Under the pieces are notes generated by a model that made no database searches, was not told where the DNA came from, and worked only from the letters and a program-made list of their open reading frames with translations. A DNA stretch of 64,000 nucleotides from Aerococcus sanguinicola (GTDB lineage: Bacteria > Bacillota > Bacilli > Lactobacillales > Aerococcaceae): the NCBI RefSeq assembly GCF_008726925.1, contig NZ_VYWO01000001.1, positions 850,954 to 914,953 on the forward strand, read 5' to 3'. Shown here piece by piece: positions 1-10,508 of this stretch (positions are counted from its first letter, which is position 1; every line of letters begins with the position of its first letter). Position numbers and translations under genes: made by a program.

Positions 1-44
1 TCATGCATTAACATGGATGCTCGTGTTTTGGAATTAGGATATAT

Positions 45-78
45 TTTCACTTCCGGAGCACCTGCCCCGGAAGTGAAA
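45..78 (-). terminator. Hairpin downstream of rplQ
   Basis: A perfect 12-bp inverted repeat (TTTCACTTCCGG / CCGGAAGTGAAA) with a 10-base loop lies about 50 bases past the rplQ stop codon. It is placed where the S10-spc-alpha superoperon should end. The minus-strand bases after the stem are ATATATCC rather than a clean U-tract, so it may be a weak terminator or an mRNA-stabilising hairpin. Confidence 0.5.
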
Positions 79-128
79 GAGCTAGACTTGGGTTTCCCCA
101 TCATCATAACGCTCTACATACATCTGGC

Positions 129-509
129 TTACACTAATTCAATAATCGCCATCTTAGAACCGTCACCACGACGAGGTTCAGTCTTAAGGATACGGGTATA
201 GCCGCCTTGACGATCTGCATAGCGAGGGCCTAACTCGTTGAATAATTTTTGTAAGGCTGTTTCAATAACGATGTCATCATCTTCCGCACGAACATCAGCG
301 ATTTCGTTACGAACAAATTTAGCAGCTTGACGACGTGCGCTAAGGTCACCTTTCTTGCCTAAAGTAATCATTTTTTCAGTAGATTTACGGATTTCTTTAG
401 CACGAGATTCGGTAGTTTCGATACGTTCATTGATAATTAAATCAGTCGTCAAATCACGTAATAAAGCTTTACGTTGTGAGCTGGTGCGACCTAATTTACG
501 GTAACTCAT
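129..509 (-). CDS. rplQ: 50S ribosomal protein L17
   Basis: L17 (126 aa) is a large-subunit protein near the peptide exit tunnel. The N-terminus [20 protein letters not shown] is the typical L17 signature, and the length matches the Gram-positive form. A GGAGG site precedes the ATG. It is the last gene of the ribosomal superoperon, 26 bases after rpoA, the usual Firmicutes order, and is followed by a strong hairpin. Confidence 0.98.
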   Translation of the reverse strand: MSYRKLGRTSSQRKALLRDLTTDLIINERIETTESRAKEIRKSTEKMITLGKKGDLSARRQAAKFVRNEIADVRAEDDDIVIETALQKLFNELGPRYADRQGGYTRILKTEPRRGDGSKMAIIELV

Positions 510-535
510 CAGAGAATTCCTCCTTCACTTTATAA

Positions 536-1480
536 TTAATCTTCTTGGCGTAAGCTTAAATCGAGGGCAGCCAACTTATTCTTGACTTCATCGAGGGACT
601 TACGGCCTAAGTTACGAACTTTCATCATTTCTTGTTCAGTTCGGTCAGTTAATTCATCCACAGTATTGATACCTGCACGTTTCAAACAGTTGTAAGAGCG
701 AACAGAAAGATCCAATTCTTCGATTGACATTTCGAGCATTTTTTCTTTCTGAGTTTCTTCTTTTTCGACCATAATTTCAGCAGACTTGGCTTCATTGGTC
801 ATATCAACGAAGATCGCTAAGTGCTCTGTAAGAATCTTAGCAGCTAAACTCAACGCTTCATGAGGGGCGATGGTCCCGTCAGTCCAGATATCATAAGTCA
901 ACTTATCGAACTGGTTAATTTCACCAATACGGATATTTTCAACTTGGTAGTTAACTTTTTCGATTGGTGTGTAGATTGAATCTACTGGAATTACGCCAAT
1001 TGGCATATTTTCTGATTTATTGTGTTCAGCCCGAACAAAACCACGACCATTTTGGACATTCATCAGCATATGCAGACGGGCACCGTCCTCTAGGCTACAA
1101 ATGTGTAGGTCTGGGTTCATGATATCAAAATCAGCATCGGCCGTAATATCCGCTGCAGTGACCTCTGCTGGGCCAACTACATCAATTTCGACTTGTTTTT
1201 CTTCAACATCATAAAGTTTCAATGAAAGCTTCTTGATGTTCAACACAATTTGAGTGACATCTTCGCGGACACCTGGGATTGTAGAATATTCATGTAAAAC
1301 ATCATCAATCTGAACTGATGTTACCGCTGTACCAGGCAATGATGAAAGTAAAATACGACGCAGGGAATTGCCTAAGGTTGTTCCGTAACCACGTTCTAAT
1401 GGTTCAATCGCAAATTTACCAAATTTGTTATCATCGCTGATCTCAATCGTTTCAATAGTTGGTTTTTCAATTTCGATCAT
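536..1480 (-). CDS. rpoA: RNA polymerase subunit alpha
   Basis: The alpha subunit (314 aa) dimerises to nucleate assembly of core RNA polymerase and binds UP elements and activators through its C-terminal domain. The N-terminal domain (about 1-230) carries the assembly motif [20 protein letters not shown] near residues 31-50. A linker rich in Glu and Lys leads to the helix-hairpin-helix CTD, which ends in [20 protein letters not shown]. It lies between rpsK and rplQ, as in other Firmicutes. Confidence 0.98.
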   Translation of the reverse strand: MIEIEKPTIETIEISDDNKFGKFAIEPLERGYGTTLGNSLRRILLSSLPGTAVTSVQIDDVLHEYSTIPGVREDVTQIVLNIKKLSLKLYDVEEKQVEIDVVGPAEVTAADITADADFDIMNPDLHICSLEDGARLHMLMNVQNGRGFVRAEHNKSENMPIGVIPVDSIYTPIEKVNYQVENIRIGEINQFDKLTYDIWTDGTIAPHEALSLAAKILTEHLAIFVDMTNEAKSAEIMVEKEETQKEKMLEMSIEELDLSVRSYNCLKRAGINTVDELTDRTEQEMMKVRNLGRKSLDEVKNKLAALDLSLRQED

Positions 1481-1567
1481 AATCTACAAGTATTCCCCTT
1501 TCAAAACGTGAATTTTGCACCACTACTGCTTCCAAAAAGTTTTCGGCAAGCTGTTTGAAAAACAGTA

Positions 1568-1960
1568 CTATACACGACGACGTTTTGGAGGACGGCAACC
1601 GTTATGTGGGATTGGGGTTACGTCACGAATTGAGGTAACTTCCAAACCAGCAGCTTGTAAAGCACGAATTGCAGATTCACGACCAGGTCCTGGGCCTTTA
1701 ACAGAAACTTCAACTGTCTTCATGCCTTGGTCCATAGCTGTCTTAGAAGCAGCTTCTGAAGCCATTTGGGCAGCATAAGGTGTTGATTTACGAGAACCCT
1801 TGAAACCAAGTGCACCTGCAGATGACCATGAAATTGCGTTACCATGTTCATCAGTAATCATAACAATAGTATTATTGAAAGTTGAGTGGATATGAGCGAC
1901 ACCAACTTCAACATTCTTCTTCACACGACGTTTACGTGTTTGACGTTTTGCTTTAGCCAT
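1568..1960 (-). CDS. rpsK: 30S ribosomal protein S11
   Basis: S11 (130 aa) is a platform protein of the small subunit that helps form the mRNA exit and Shine-Dalgarno groove. [19 protein letters not shown] and the basic C-terminus ending [12 protein letters not shown] are diagnostic. The gene lies between rpsM and rpoA; the 87-base gap to rpoA holds no gene and only a short inverted repeat. Confidence 0.98.
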   Translation of the reverse strand: MAKAKRQTRKRRVKKNVEVGVAHIHSTFNNTIVMITDEHGNAISWSSAGALGFKGSRKSTPYAAQMASEAASKTAMDQGMKTVEVSVKGPGPGRESAIRALQAAGLEVTSIRDVTPIPHNGCRPPKRRRV

Positions 1961-1992
1961 TTGATTAACTTGCCTCCTTTACTTTAAATTAA

Positions 1993-2358
1993 TTATTTCT
2001 TCTTACCAGGGATCGCTACGCCGCGACCTTTACGGGTACGAGCATTGTTCTTAGTATTTTGACCGCGAACTGGTAGGTTACGACGGTGACGCATACCACG
2101 GTAGGAACCGATTTCTTGTAAACGTTTGATGTCCATGTTGACATCGCGACGTAAGTCACCTTCAACCTTGATCTTATCAACTTCTGCACGAATCTTGTCT
2201 AATTCGTCATTGCTTAGATCGTTCACACGGATATCTTCAGAGACACCAGCATCAGCTAAGATTTGTTTAGCTGTTGTGTTTCCGATCCCATAAATATATG
2301 TTAAGGCAATGACAACACGTTTGTTACGTGGAATATCTACACCTGCAATACGAGCCAT
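1993..2358 (-). CDS. rpsM: 30S ribosomal protein S13
   Basis: S13 (121 aa) sits on the head of the small subunit and contacts the P-site tRNA and 50S bridge B1. The start [19 protein letters not shown], the motif [16 protein letters not shown] and the lysine-rich C-terminal tail that reaches toward tRNA are all present. It follows rpmJ by 19 bases in the alpha-operon section. Confidence 0.98.
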   Translation of the reverse strand: MARIAGVDIPRNKRVVIALTYIYGIGNTTAKQILADAGVSEDIRVNDLSNDELDKIRAEVDKIKVEGDLRRDVNMDIKRLQEIGSYRGMRHRRNLPVRGQNTKNNARTRKGRGVAIPGKKK

Positions 2359-2377
2359 TCGATTGGCACCTCCTTTA

Positions 2378-2491
2378 TTAACCTTGGCGTTGTTTATGTT
2401 TAGGGTTTTGGCAAATTACCATGACTTTGCCATTACGACGAATCACTTTGCATTTGTCGCAAATTGGTTTAACAGACGCTCTAACTTTCAC
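2378..2491 (-). CDS. rpmJ: 50S ribosomal protein L36
   Basis: L36 is the smallest large-subunit protein (37 aa). The translation begins with [13 protein letters not shown] and ends in NPKHKQRQG, giving the three-cysteine, one-histidine zinc site of the zinc-binding (C+) type. The start codon is GTG; GGAGGT at 2497-2502 is five bases upstream, which fixes the start. It lies between infA and rpsM, as in most Firmicutes. Confidence 0.95.
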   Translation of the reverse strand: MKVRASVKPICDKCKVIRRNGKVMVICQNPKHKQRQG

Positions 2492-2518
2492 GATTGACCT
2501 CCTTATATCATTTAGAAA

Positions 2519-2737
2519 TTACTTGAAACGATATGTAATCCGTCCCTTGGTCAGATCATATGGAGACATTTCGACTTTTACACGGTCACCCGGTAGAATT
2601 CGAATATAATTCACACGAATCTTCCCAGAAACATGGGCAAGAATCTCTACGCCGTTTTCAAGTTCGACTTTGAACATTGCATTAGGTAGGGTCTCAGTAA
2701 CCGTACCTTCTACTTCGATCATATCTTCTTTAGACAC
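2519..2737 (-). CDS. infA: Translation initiation factor IF-1
   Basis: IF-1 (72 aa) is a single S1-like OB-fold protein that binds the 30S A site and cooperates with IF-2 and IF-3. [20 protein letters not shown] and the ending [12 protein letters not shown] are characteristic. There is no methionine aminopeptidase gene between adk and infA, a gap often occupied by map in bacilli. Its own promoter lies in the adk-infA gap, so infA and the genes after it can be transcribed independently of the S10 promoter. Confidence 0.98.
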   Translation of the reverse strand: MSKEDMIEVEGTVTETLPNAMFKVELENGVEILAHVSGKIRVNYIRILPGDRVKVEMSPYDLTKGRITYRFK

Positions 2738-2824
2738 TATATTTCCTCCTCGTTACACATATGTGCGACACGACAACATGAAGAAAAACTCATCTCAAAA
2801 GTTCTCAATAGGATTAACCTGAAC

Positions 2825-2853
2825 ATTATACCATTAAAGAACATCTAAATCAA
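2825..2853 (-). promoter_or_regulatory. Internal promoter for infA-rpmJ-rpsM-rpsK-rpoA-rplQ
   Basis: On the minus strand TTGATT (2848-2853) is followed after exactly 17 bases by TATAAT (2825-2830), with TGG just before the -10 (extended -10). It lies in the 120-base gap between adk and infA and would start transcription about 80 bases before the infA ATG. Promoter call is from consensus only. Confidence 0.7.
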
Positions 2854-2857
2854 GGAT

Positions 2858-3511
2858 TTATTCAATGATCTTTTTAATTTCGTTAAAGACATTATCGATT
2901 CCGATATCGCCCGGCACACGGTGAACCTTGCCTTGACTTTCGTAGAAGTCGAGGATTGGTGCTTGTTGCTCTTGGTTCACTTCGATCCGATTCTTAACCA
3001 CTTCAGCCTTGTCATCGTCGCGGGTATAGAATTCTTCTGCCCCACAACGATCGCAGACGCCTTCTTCTTTAGGTGGGTTAAAGTTGACATTGAAGGTTGC
3101 CCCACAATTGCCACAGATAATCCGACCACTGAGGCGTTTTTCTAGAACTTCAGGATCCACATCGATGTAGATAACTGCATCGATTGTTTTATCGATGTCT
3201 TCAAGGATCTCTTCCAAGGCTTTAGCTTGGTTGAGGGTCCGAGGGAAGCCATCCAACATGAAGCCCTTAGCTTCTGTGTCTGCTTGCTGCAAACGTTCTT
3301 TAACAATCCCATTCGTCACTTCATCAGGGACAAGGCCGCCCTTATCCATATATGACTTCGCTTCTTTACCGAGTGGGGTTTGGTCTTTGATGGCTTGACG
3401 GAACATATCTCCCGTAGAAATATGCGGAATGTCATAAGTTGCCACAATTTTTTCTGCTTGGGTACCCTTACCAGCACCTGGCAGTCCCATCAAAATAATA
3501 TTCATTTCCAT
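2858..3511 (-). CDS. adk: Adenylate kinase
   Basis: Adk (217 aa) catalyses ATP + AMP = 2 ADP in the cytosol. The P-loop [14 protein letters not shown] is at residues 9-22, the AMP-binding region GFPRTLNQA near 86-94, and the long LID carries four cysteines (CGNC and CDRC) that form the structural zinc site typical of Gram-positive adenylate kinases. It follows secY by 21 bases, the usual spc-operon position. Confidence 0.98.
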   Translation of the reverse strand: MEMNIILMGLPGAGKGTQAEKIVATYDIPHISTGDMFRQAIKDQTPLGKEAKSYMDKGGLVPDEVTNGIVKERLQQADTEAKGFMLDGFPRTLNQAKALEEILEDIDKTIDAVIYIDVDPEVLEKRLSGRIICGNCGATFNVNFNPPKEEGVCDRCGAEEFYTRDDDKAEVVKNRIEVNQEQQAPILDFYESQGKVHRVPGDIGIDNVFNEIKKIIE

Positions 3512-3532
3512 CCTCCGAACTTTAATTCTTGA

Positions 3533-4831
3533 CTAGCGAATAAAGCCTACATAGCGCCGCTTGATCAAGCGACCTTCAATTTGTTTAGCTGTATCGAGTG
3601 CAACACCAACAACGATGAGTAAACTTGTCCCTCCAAGACCAATCGTTCGCGGAAGATCAAAGAAATAGGACCCCATTAGAGGTAGGATGGCAATCATCAT
3701 TAGGAATAATGAGCCAACACTGCTTAAACGATTGAGCATCTTGGAAATATAACGTTCTGTTGGCAAACCAGGACGCACACTAGGGATATAAGCGCCTGAT
3801 TTTTGGAAGTTCTCGGCAACACGTTCAGGATTGATTTGGATATGCGCGTAGAAGAATGTGAAGAGCACAATCGTTACGGCATAAATGGTCATCCCAATAG
3901 GTTGTTCGAGATTAAAGACTGTCTCTGCTGTTTTGAACCAGGCTGCATCTGAGAACTGGGCCGACAAAAGACTGAGAACAGTCTGTGGCACCATGATGAT
4001 CGAGCTAGCGAAGATAACTGGGATCACCCCAGCGGAGTTAATCTTCAACGGCATGTGGGATTGTTCCACTACCGTGCTGGCCCGCTTGGAATAGCGCACA
4101 GGAATGCGCCGCTCAGCTTGGTTCACGTAAACAACTAAGATAATTAGAAGTAATGCAACAAGGGTAAAAACACCACCGAAGATGGCATTTTGAGTGAACT
4201 GAGCTTGGTCAGTTACATCAATCAAGCCCTTCTTGACAGCGGTGAGAATTTCACCAGGGATACGAGCAACAATACCCGAGAAGATAATCAAGGAAACCCC
4301 GTTCCCAATACCGAACTGGGTGATTTGTTCTCCGATCCATACGACGAGCATAGACCCTGCAGTCATAACTAAAGCAATGATACAGTAGGTCAGCATGCCT
4401 GGATCCTTGATCAGGCCGAATTGCGAGAGGGAGTTAAAGCCAACCGAAATCGCAATGGCTTGGAAGAAAGAAACAAGAACGGAGAGATAGCGCGTCCACT
4501 TATTCAGCTTACGCCGTCCCACTTCACCTTGTTTCGACCATTCTGTAAAGGCTGGCACAATGTCCATCTGCAAAAGCTGTACCACAATCTGAGCCGTGAT
4601 ATAGGGGGAAACCCCTAAGGAAAAGATTGAGTAATTGTGCAAGGCCCCACCGCCAAAGGTATTCAATAGACCAAAGAGCCCTGAATTTACGAGCGTATTT
4701 ATCGCTTGTGCATTCACTCCTGGAACTGTTATATGTGTCCCGAGACGGAACACAATTAACATTCCCAAAGTAAAGAGTATGCGACTTCTAACGTCTTTGT
4801 CCTGAAATACAGCTTTCAGAGTAGTGAACAT
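3533..4831 (-). CDS. secY: Preprotein translocase subunit SecY
   Basis: SecY (432 aa) is the channel of the Sec protein-export machine in the cytoplasmic membrane. About ten hydrophobic segments are visible, with the family motifs TVPGVNAQA in the first loop and GIGNGVSLIIF in the middle; the plug region GGGALHNYSIFSLGVSPYI is typical. The ATG overlaps the rplO stop by one base (TAATG), indicating translational coupling. Confidence 0.98.
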   Translation of the reverse strand: MFTTLKAVFQDKDVRSRILFTLGMLIVFRLGTHITVPGVNAQAINTLVNSGLFGLLNTFGGGALHNYSIFSLGVSPYITAQIVVQLLQMDIVPAFTEWSKQGEVGRRKLNKWTRYLSVLVSFFQAIAISVGFNSLSQFGLIKDPGMLTYCIIALVMTAGSMLVVWIGEQITQFGIGNGVSLIIFSGIVARIPGEILTAVKKGLIDVTDQAQFTQNAIFGGVFTLVALLLIILVVYVNQAERRIPVRYSKRASTVVEQSHMPLKINSAGVIPVIFASSIIMVPQTVLSLLSAQFSDAAWFKTAETVFNLEQPIGMTIYAVTIVLFTFFYAHIQINPERVAENFQKSGAYIPSVRPGLPTERYISKMLNRLSSVGSLFLMMIAILPLMGSYFFDLPRTIGLGGTSLLIVVGVALDTAKQIEGRLIKRRYVGFIR

Positions 4832-5271
4832 TAGATCACCTCGATTGTGCCCCCAGCTGCTTCAATTGCTTCTTTAGCTGTAGCTGAGAATTTAGCTGCT
4901 TTAACGGTTAGTTTGCGTTCTAATTCACCAGCACCTAAAACTTTAATAGCTTTCTTCGTATTCTTAACGAGGCCAGCTTCTACTAAAGCTTCTGGCGTTA
5001 CTTCTGCGCCATCTTCAAAAACATTAAGATCGTCCACATTAACAATCGCAAATTCTTTGCGGTTAATGTTTGTAAAACCACGTTTAGGGATACGACGGTA
5101 CAATGGGGTTTGCCCACCTTCAAAACCTAAACGAACTTTACCGCCTGAACGAGCTTTTTGACCTTTTTGGCCGCGACCTGAAGTCTTACCGTTACCTGAT
5201 CCAGATCCACGTCCTAAACGGTTACGGACATGACGTGATCCTTCACTTGCTTTTAACTCGTGTAATTTCAT
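4831..5271 (-). CDS. rplO: 50S ribosomal protein L15
   Basis: L15 assembles late into the large subunit and contacts 23S r[23 protein letters not shown] and the glycine-rich [20 protein letters not shown] segment are diagnostic. I chose the ATG at 5271 (146 aa) because it matches the family N-terminus and lies 12 bases from GGAGGT; a TTG three codons earlier is only three bases from that site. The stop overlaps the secY start. Confidence 0.97.
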   Translation of the reverse strand: MKLHELKASEGSRHVRNRLGRGSGSGNGKTSGRGQKGQKARSGGKVRLGFEGGQTPLYRRIPKRGFTNINRKEFAIVNVDDLNVFEDGAEVTPEALVEAGLVKNTKKAIKVLGAGELERKLTVKAAKFSATAKEAIEAAGGTIEVI

Positions 5272-5304
5272 AATCTTCAAGGCACCTCCTTATTTCTTAT
5301 TGTA

Positions 5305-5487
5305 TTATTTTACTTCTTTAACTTCAACTAAATGCGCAATCTTCTTGATCATGCCATCGATCGCTGCATTAGTTTCTTTTTCAACTGTACGACCAGTCCG
5401 GGTTAGGCCCAGCGCTTGGCAGGTTTTGATTTGGTCATCTGGACGACCGATAACACTGCGTTTTAAAGTTATTTGAACTTTTGCCAT
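5305..5487 (-). CDS. rpmD: 50S ribosomal protein L30
   Basis: L30 (60 aa) is a small large-subunit protein. [20 protein letters not shown] and [20 protein letters not shown] match the family, and the length is standard for the short bacterial form. It sits between rpsE and rplO with 13 and 33 base gaps in the spc section. Confidence 0.98.
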   Translation of the reverse strand: MAKVQITLKRSVIGRPDDQIKTCQALGLTRTGRTVEKETNAAIDGMIKKIAHLVEVKEVK

Positions 5488-5500
5488 GTTGTAAGCCTCC

Positions 5501-6007
5501 TTAACCTAAGATTTCTTCAACTGATTTACCACGTAATTCAGCGATTTCTTCAGGTGATTTCAATTCTTTTAGCCCTTGGATGGTTGCACGCACAATGTTA
5601 ATTGGAGTGTTTGATCCGAGTGACTTAGAAGTGATATCTGCAATACCTGCTAATTCAACAACGGCACGAACAGGGCCACCAGCGGCTACCCCAGAACCGT
5701 TCTTGGCTGGTTTCAAGAGGACTTGGCCTCCGTTGAAGATACCTAATACTTCATGAGGGATAGTGGTACCTGCGCGAGGAACTTCGATCATGTTCTTCTT
5801 AGCAGCTTCAACCGCTTTACGGATTGCTTCAGGAACTTCAGCAGCCTTACCTGTACCGAATCCAACGTGTCCATCTTTGTCGCCAACTACAACAAGTGCT
5901 GAGAAGTTCATGCGACGGCCACCTTTAACTACTTTAGTGACACGATTGATAGCAACAACGCGATCTTCGATTTCACGGTCGTTAACTTGTACAAATTTGT
6001 TTGTCAT
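5501..6007 (-). CDS. rpsE: 30S ribosomal protein S5
   Basis: S5 (168 aa) helps maintain decoding accuracy and mRNA helicase activity at the entry channel. The N-terminal double-stranded-RNA-binding-like domain includes [17 protein letters not shown] and [20 protein letters not shown]; the C-terminal domain includes [13 protein letters not shown]. It lies between rplR and rpmD. Confidence 0.98.
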   Translation of the reverse strand: MTNKFVQVNDREIEDRVVAINRVTKVVKGGRRMNFSALVVVGDKDGHVGFGTGKAAEVPEAIRKAVEAAKKNMIEVPRAGTTIPHEVLGIFNGGQVLLKPAKNGSGVAAGGPVRAVVELAGIADITSKSLGSNTPINIVRATIQGLKELKSPEEIAELRGKSVEEILG

Positions 6008-6027
6008 GTTATGGCTTCCTCCTTTTC

Positions 6028-6375
6028 CTAAAATTCTAGTCCGTTTTCACGTGCAGCGTCAGCCAAGGCTTGAACACGGCCGTGATATTGGTAACCGCCA
6101 CGGTCAAAGACAACGGTTTTGACATCTTGTTCGACTGCTGCTTGGGCAATCTTCTTACCAACTGCTGCAGCTTTTTCAACTTTTGTCCCAGTTTCTTCAC
6201 CATCAGAGGCACTTGCAAGCGTAACACCCGCTACGTCATCAATTAATTGAGCGTAGATGTGTTTATTTGAGCGGAAAACGCTCAAGCGTGGGCACTCTGC
6301 TGTTCCAGAAATGTGACGACGTACACGTGCGTGACGTTTTTTACGTAAGACATTTTTATCTGGTTTGCTAATCAA
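6028..6375 (-). CDS. rplR: 50S ribosomal protein L18
   Basis: L18 (115 aa) binds 5S rRNA with L5 in the central protuberance. [27 protein letters not shown] and the C-terminal [20 protein letters not shown] are diagnostic. The start is TTG (6375), seven bases from GAGGTG; no ATG fits the family N-terminus MISKPDKN. Gap to rplF is 55 bases. Confidence 0.97.
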   Translation of the reverse strand: MISKPDKNVLRKKRHARVRRHISGTAECPRLSVFRSNKHIYAQLIDDVAGVTLASASDGEETGTKVEKAAAVGKKIAQAAVEQDVKTVVFDRGGYQYHGRVQALADAARENGLEF

Positions 6376-6430
6376 AATGGTTCACCTCTTAATTTCTACT
6401 TTAATTTGATAGGTAAGGATAATCCTAAGA

Positions 6431-6967
6431 TTATTTACCGGTTTTACCTTCTTTACGGATAATGTGTTCGTCAGAGTAACGTACCCCTTTACCTTTGTAA
6501 GGTTCTGGACGACGAATTTCACGAACGTTAGCGGCGAATTGGCCAACTAAGTCTTTATCAGCACCTGAAATATTAATTTCAGTATTGGATGGTAAATCAA
6601 CTTCGATACCTTCTGGAATATCAAATTCTGCTGGGTGGGAAAGACCAACGCTCAGCGTTAATTTGTTTCCTTGGGCTTGTGCACGGTAACCTACCCCTTG
6701 TAAGAGTAAGGTTTTCTTGAAACCTTCGCTAACCCCTAGAACCATGTTATTAACTAAAGCACGAGTCGTCCCGTGTAAAGCGCGAACATTCTTTTGGTTG
6801 TTAGGACGTTCGAAAGTGATTTCGTTTTCTTCTACATTGATTGTGATTTGTGGATCGAATGTACGAGTCAGTTCACCTTTAGGGCCTTTAACGGTTAAAG
6901 TGTGGTCTTGTACATCGATGGTTACGTTACTAGGAATTGTTACTGGTTTATTACCAACACGACTCAT
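6431..6967 (-). CDS. rplF: 50S ribosomal protein L6
   Basis: L6 (178 aa) has two homologous domains and binds near the sarcin-ricin loop and GTPase centre. MSRVGNKPVTIPSNVTIDV begins the protein and the C-terminal motif RRPEPYKGKGVRYSDEHI is the L6 signature. It lies between rpsH and rplR in the spc section. Confidence 0.98.
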   Translation of the reverse strand: MSRVGNKPVTIPSNVTIDVQDHTLTVKGPKGELTRTFDPQITINVEENEITFERPNNQKNVRALHGTTRALVNNMVLGVSEGFKKTLLLQGVGYRAQAQGNKLTLSVGLSHPAEFDIPEGIEVDLPSNTEINISGADKDLVGQFAANVREIRRPEPYKGKGVRYSDEHIIRKEGKTGK

Positions 6968-7005
6968 CTAGACTGCACCTCTTTCAATTTTATTTTTTTA
7001 AGGGC

Positions 7006-7404
7006 TTACCATACGTAAGCTAAGACTTCGCCACCAACGTTTTTAGCGCGTGCTTCTTTATCAGTGATAACACCTTCAGAAGTAGAGATGATGGCAATTC
7101 CTAAACCGTTTAAGACTTTAGGGACTTCATCAGTTTTTGCATAAACACGTAAACCTGGTTTAGAAATACGTTTTAAGTTAGTGATTACACGTTCGTTATT
7201 CTTACCATATTTCATGAAGACACGGATGATACCTTGTTTGTCATCTTCAATGACTTCGAAATCTTTGATGTAACCTTCTTCTTTAAGAATCTTTGTGATT
7301 GCAACTTTCATTGCTGATGCTGGAACTTCAAAAGACTCGTGGCGTACCATATTTGCGTTACGCACGCGTGTTAAGAAATCAGCGATTGGATCTGTCATGA
7401 CCAT
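7006..7404 (-). CDS. rpsH: 30S ribosomal protein S8
   Basis: S8 (132 aa) binds helix 21 of 16S rRNA and in many bacteria represses its own operon through the rplE-region m[22 protein letters not shown] starts the protein and the C-terminal [20 protein letters not shown] is diagnostic. The first ATG is eight bases from GGAGGGTG; a second in-frame ATG follows two codons later. Confidence 0.98.
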   Translation of the reverse strand: MVMTDPIADFLTRVRNANMVRHESFEVPASAMKVAITKILKEEGYIKDFEVIEDDKQGIIRVFMKYGKNNERVITNLKRISKPGLRVYAKTDEVPKVLNGLGIAIISTSEGVITDKEARAKNVGGEVLAYVW

Positions 7405-7438
7405 TACCTGTTCACCCTCCTTTACTTATTACTCTCGA

Positions 7439-7624
7439 TTACCAACTAGCTTTTCTGACACCAGGAATTTGTCCTTTATAGGCAAGTTCACGGAGGCAGA
7501 TACGGCATAGCTTGAATTTACGGTAAACAGAGTGTGGACGGCCGCAGCGTTCGCAGCGTGTGTATTCTTGTGTTGAATATTTTGCTTTGCGTTTATTTTT
7601 CGCAATCATTGATTTTTTAGCCAA
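7439..7624 (-). CDS. rpsN: 30S ribosomal protein S14, zinc type
   Basis: S14 type Z (61 aa) is the zinc-binding small form with CERCGR and CRICLREL supplying two CxxC pairs. It is a head protein of the small subunit. This is the primary S14 in the spc operon of Gram-positive bacteria; a zinc-free paralogue, if there is one, is not in this window. Confidence 0.98.
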   Translation of the reverse strand: MAKKSMIAKNKRKAKYSTQEYTRCERCGRPHSVYRKFKLCRICLRELAYKGQIPGVRKASW

Positions 7625-7642
7625 ATCGATTCCCTCCTCCTA

Positions 7643-8185
7643 TTATTTTTGGAACGGCATTCCAATTTGAGTTAATAACTCTTTAGATTCTTCATCAGTA
7701 TTTGCAGTTGTAACAATTACGATATCCATCCCGCGTACTTTGTCAACATTATCAAAGTCGATTTCAGGGAAGATTAATTGTTCACGGATGCCTAAGGTGT
7801 AGTTCCCACGGCCATCGAATGAGCGTTTGCTGATTCCGCGGAAGTCACGTACACGTGGCAATGATACAGTGATTAGCTTGTCTAAGAAGTCATACATGCG
7901 TTCGCCACGTAGGGTGACTTTAGCACCGATAGGCATTCCTTCACGTAAACGGAAGCCAGCGATAGATTTCTTAGCATGGGTAATAACTGGTTTTTGACCT
8001 GAAATTAAAGTTAACTCTTCAACTGCTTTGTCTAAGTTCTTAGAGTTAGTTACAGCATCACCAACACCCATGTTGATGACAATTTTGTCAATCTTAGGAG
8101 TTTGCATTGGAGAGCTATAATTAAATTTTTCAATTAATGCTGGTACGATGTCGTTTGTGTATTTTTCTTTTAAACGATTAGTCAT
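7643..8185 (-). CDS. rplE: 50S ribosomal protein L5
   Basis: L5 (180 aa) binds 5S rRNA in the central protuberance and contacts P-site t[35 protein letters not shown] and [20 protein letters not shown] are typical. It lies between rplX and rpsN. Confidence 0.98.
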   Translation of the reverse strand: MTNRLKEKYTNDIVPALIEKFNYSSPMQTPKIDKIVINMGVGDAVTNSKNLDKAVEELTLISGQKPVITHAKKSIAGFRLREGMPIGAKVTLRGERMYDFLDKLITVSLPRVRDFRGISKRSFDGRGNYTLGIREQLIFPEIDFDNVDKVRGMDIVIVTTANTDEESKELLTQIGMPFQK

Positions 8186-8208
8186 GTTCTATTGTCCTCC
8201 TTCCCGTA

Positions 8209-8517
8209 TTAGTCAATTGCTTCGCCAGATTTACGAGCTACACGTACACGTTTGCCATCTTTTACTTCGATACCTACGCGTGTTTTCTCGCCCGTTTTTG
8301 GATCTACTAATTGAACGTTAGAAACATGGATTGGCGCTTCTTCTTCCACAATTCCGCCTTGAGGGTTTGCTTGTGAAGGTTTTTGGTGTTTCTTAACAAT
8401 GTTTACGCCTTCGACAATGACTTTATCTTGTTTTGGTAAAGTTTGCTTAACTGTTGCTTGCGTTCCTTTATCTTTACCTGCAATCACAATTACAGTATCA
8501 CCTGTTTTAATACGCAT
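8209..8517 (-). CDS. rplX: 50S ribosomal protein L24
   Basis: L24 (102 aa) is an assembly-initiator protein that binds the 5' end of 23S rRNA. The N-terminal KOW motif reads [20 protein letters not shown] and is followed by [13 protein letters not shown]. It lies between rplN and rplE, with a GGAGG site before the ATG. Confidence 0.98.
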   Translation of the reverse strand: MRIKTGDTVIVIAGKDKGTQATVKQTLPKQDKVIVEGVNIVKKHQKPSQANPQGGIVEEEAPIHVSNVQLVDPKTGEKTRVGIEVKDGKRVRVARKSGEAID

Positions 8518-8545
8518 CGATGGGCACCTCCTTTTTGATCTTTTA

Positions 8546-8914
8546 TTATAATACTTCTGGAGCTAGGGAAACAATCTTCATGAAATTGTTTTCGCGCAAT
8601 TCCCGAGCAACTGGGCCAAAGATACGAGTACCACGAGGTGTCTTGTCGTCGCGGATAATCACGCATGCATTTTCGTCAAATTTGATGTATGACCCATCTG
8701 CACGACGTGTGCCGCTCTTGCTACGAACGATAACAGCTTTGACAACGTCACCCTTCTTAACAACGCCACCTGGTGTAGCGTTCTTCACTGAACAAACTAC
8801 GACGTCACCAATATTAGCGGTCTTACGGCCTGATCCGCCGAGTACACTAATAGTTAAAACCTCACGAGCGCCTGAGTTATCAGCCACTTTCATACGAGTT
8901 TCTGTTTGAATCAT
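8546..8914 (-). CDS. rplN: 50S ribosomal protein L14
   Basis: L14 (122 aa) lies at the subunit interface and is the docking site for silencing factor Rsf[21 protein letters not shown] and the signature [20 protein letters not shown] are visible, and the protein ends [20 protein letters not shown]. First gene of the spc section after rpsQ. Confidence 0.98.
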   Translation of the reverse strand: MIQTETRMKVADNSGAREVLTISVLGGSGRKTANIGDVVVCSVKNATPGGVVKKGDVVKAVIVRSKSGTRRADGSYIKFDENACVIIRDDKTPRGTRIFGPVARELRENNFMKIVSLAPEVL

Positions 8915-8942
8915 CCTAAAGTATCCTCCTTCCAGTTAATTG

Positions 8943-9206
8943 TTAAATGATAACTGATTCTTCAACGATTTCAACAAGACGGAAGTGCTTATCTTTGGAT
9001 AATGGACGTGTTTCCATAATTCGTACAATATCACCCATTTTTGCTGAATTGTTTTCATCATGTGCTTTATATTTTTTAGAGTATTTAATACGTTTTCCAT
9101 AAGTTGGATGGAATTTAAAAGTATCTACTTGGACAACGATGGTCTTTTCCATTTTGTCAGAAACAACGCGTCCTTGGTATACTTTACGGTTATTACGTTC
9201 TGCCAT
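8943..9206 (-). CDS. rpsQ: 30S ribosomal protein S17
   Basis: S17 (87 aa) is an OB-fold primary binder of the 5' domain of 16S r[23 protein letters not shown] and [20 protein letters not shown] are diagnostic. It ends the S10 section, 28 bases past rpmC. Confidence 0.98.
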   Translation of the reverse strand: MAERNNRKVYQGRVVSDKMEKTIVVQVDTFKFHPTYGKRIKYSKKYKAHDENNSAKMGDIVRIMETRPLSKDKHFRLVEIVEESVII

Positions 9207-9234
9207 ACTACTGGGTTCCCTCCTTCACTGATGA

Positions 9235-9432
9235 TTACTTAGCTAATTCTGCCTGGCGTAGAGCGGTTTTAATACGAGCAATTTCTTTGCGCACTTGTTT
9301 GATGCGTGCTGTATTTTCTAACTGACCTGTTGCCAATTGGAATCTGAGATTGAACAACTCTTGTCTGTATTCTTTTTCCTTTGCTTCAAGTTCAGCAGCG
9401 GATAAATTTTTAATTTCTTCAAATTTAGTCAT
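9235..9432 (-). CDS. rpmC: 50S ribosomal protein L29
   Basis: L29 (65 aa) is a helical hairpin protein beside the exit tunnel, part of the docking site for trigger factor and [23 protein letters not shown] is the family signature. Its start overlaps the rplP stop by eight bases, so translation is probably coupled. Confidence 0.98.
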   Translation of the reverse strand: MTKFEEIKNLSAAELEAKEKEYRQELFNLRFQLATGQLENTARIKQVRKEIARIKTALRQAELAK

Positions 9433-9853
9433 TCAGTTCACCACCAATTTCACGTTTTACGATTTTGCAACGAACTGGTAATTTATGCATTGCTAAACGA
9501 AGCGCTTCTTTTGCAACTTCTTCAGGAACGCCGCCTACTTCGAACATGATTTTCCCACGTTTAACGGGAGCAACCCATCCTTCAGGAGCACCTTTACCAG
9601 AACCCATCCGAACACCAATAGCTTTTGCGGTATATGATTTATGAGGGAAGATTTTGATCCAAACTTTCCCGCCACGTTTCATGAAACGTGTCATGGCGAT
9701 ACGCGCAGATTCAATTTGACGGTTAGTAATCCATTTTGAATCTAGAGCTTGTAGACCGTATTCGCCGTAAGCAATTTCTTTTCCGCCTTTAGCTTCGCCG
9801 CGCATTTTACCGCGGAATTCACGTCTATGTTTTACACGTTTTGGTACTAACAT
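9425..9853 (-). CDS. rplP: 50S ribosomal protein L16
   Basis: L16 (142 aa) organises the A-site tRNA corridor of the peptidyl transferase centre. [19 protein letters not shown] and [20 protein letters not shown] are diagnostic. It follows rpsC after one base and overlaps rpmC. Confidence 0.98.
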   Translation of the reverse strand: MLVPKRVKHRREFRGKMRGEAKGGKEIAYGEYGLQALDSKWITNRQIESARIAMTRFMKRGGKVWIKIFPHKSYTAKAIGVRMGSGKGAPEGWVAPVKRGKIMFEVGGVPEEVAKEALRLAMHKLPVRCKIVKREIGGELND

Positions 9854-9854
9854 G

Positions 9855-10505
9855 CTATTCCTCCTCTTGATTATTTACTGTAGGAAGGACTTCACCACGA
9901 CAAATCCATACTTTGACACCGATCTTACCGTAAGTTGTATCTGCTTCTTCCCATGCATAGTCAATATCTGCACGTAAAGTATGTAATGGAACAGTTCCTT
10001 CGTCAGTTGTTTCTGAACGCGCCATATCTGCACCGTTTAAACGGCCGGAAACCATAACTTTGATCCCTTGAGCGCCAGCTTTCATTGTACGTTGAACGGC
10101 TTGTTTTTGCGCACGACGGAAGGCCACACGGTTTTCAAGCTGTTCACAAATATTCTTAGCAACTAAGCGTGCATCTAAGTCTGGGTTCTTGATTTCAACC
10201 ACATTGATGTGTACACGTTTACCTGTTAAGTTATTTAAGCTCTTACGTAATGCATCAACTTCTGACCCACCTTTACCGATAACCATACCTGGTTTAGCAG
10301 TGTGGATGTTTACATTAACCTTGTTAGCAGCACGTTCAATTTCAACGTTAGAAACTGAAGCTTCGCTCAAGGCTTTGTCAATGTATTCACGGATGCTTAA
10401 GTCTTCATGCAAAGTATCTGCGTAATCTTTTTCTGCATACCAGCGTGCGTCCCAGTCTTTGATAACTCCGATACGCAAACCGGTAGGATTAATTTTTTGA
10501 CCCAC
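9855..10505 (-). CDS. rpsC: 30S ribosomal protein S3
   Basis: S3 (216 aa) forms the mRNA entry channel with S4 and S5. [20 protein letters not shown] opens the protein; the KH type II domain carries [15 protein letters not shown] near residues 75-89; the C-terminal domain contains [19 protein letters not shown]. Separated from rplV by three bases. Confidence 0.98.
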   Translation of the reverse strand: MGQKINPTGLRIGVIKDWDARWYAEKDYADTLHEDLSIREYIDKALSEASVSNVEIERAANKVNVNIHTAKPGMVIGKGGSEVDALRKSLNNLTGKRVHINVVEIKNPDLDARLVAKNICEQLENRVAFRRAQKQAVQRTMKAGAQGIKVMVSGRLNGADMARSETTDEGTVPLHTLRADIDYAWEEADTTYGKIGVKVWICRGEVLPTVNNQEEE

Positions 10506-10508
10506 TAA

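Noticed and set aside
45..78. Strong U-tract intrinsic terminator after rplQ
   Set aside because: The stem is excellent but the minus-strand bases after it are ATATATCC, so it is reported only as a hairpin with modest confidence.
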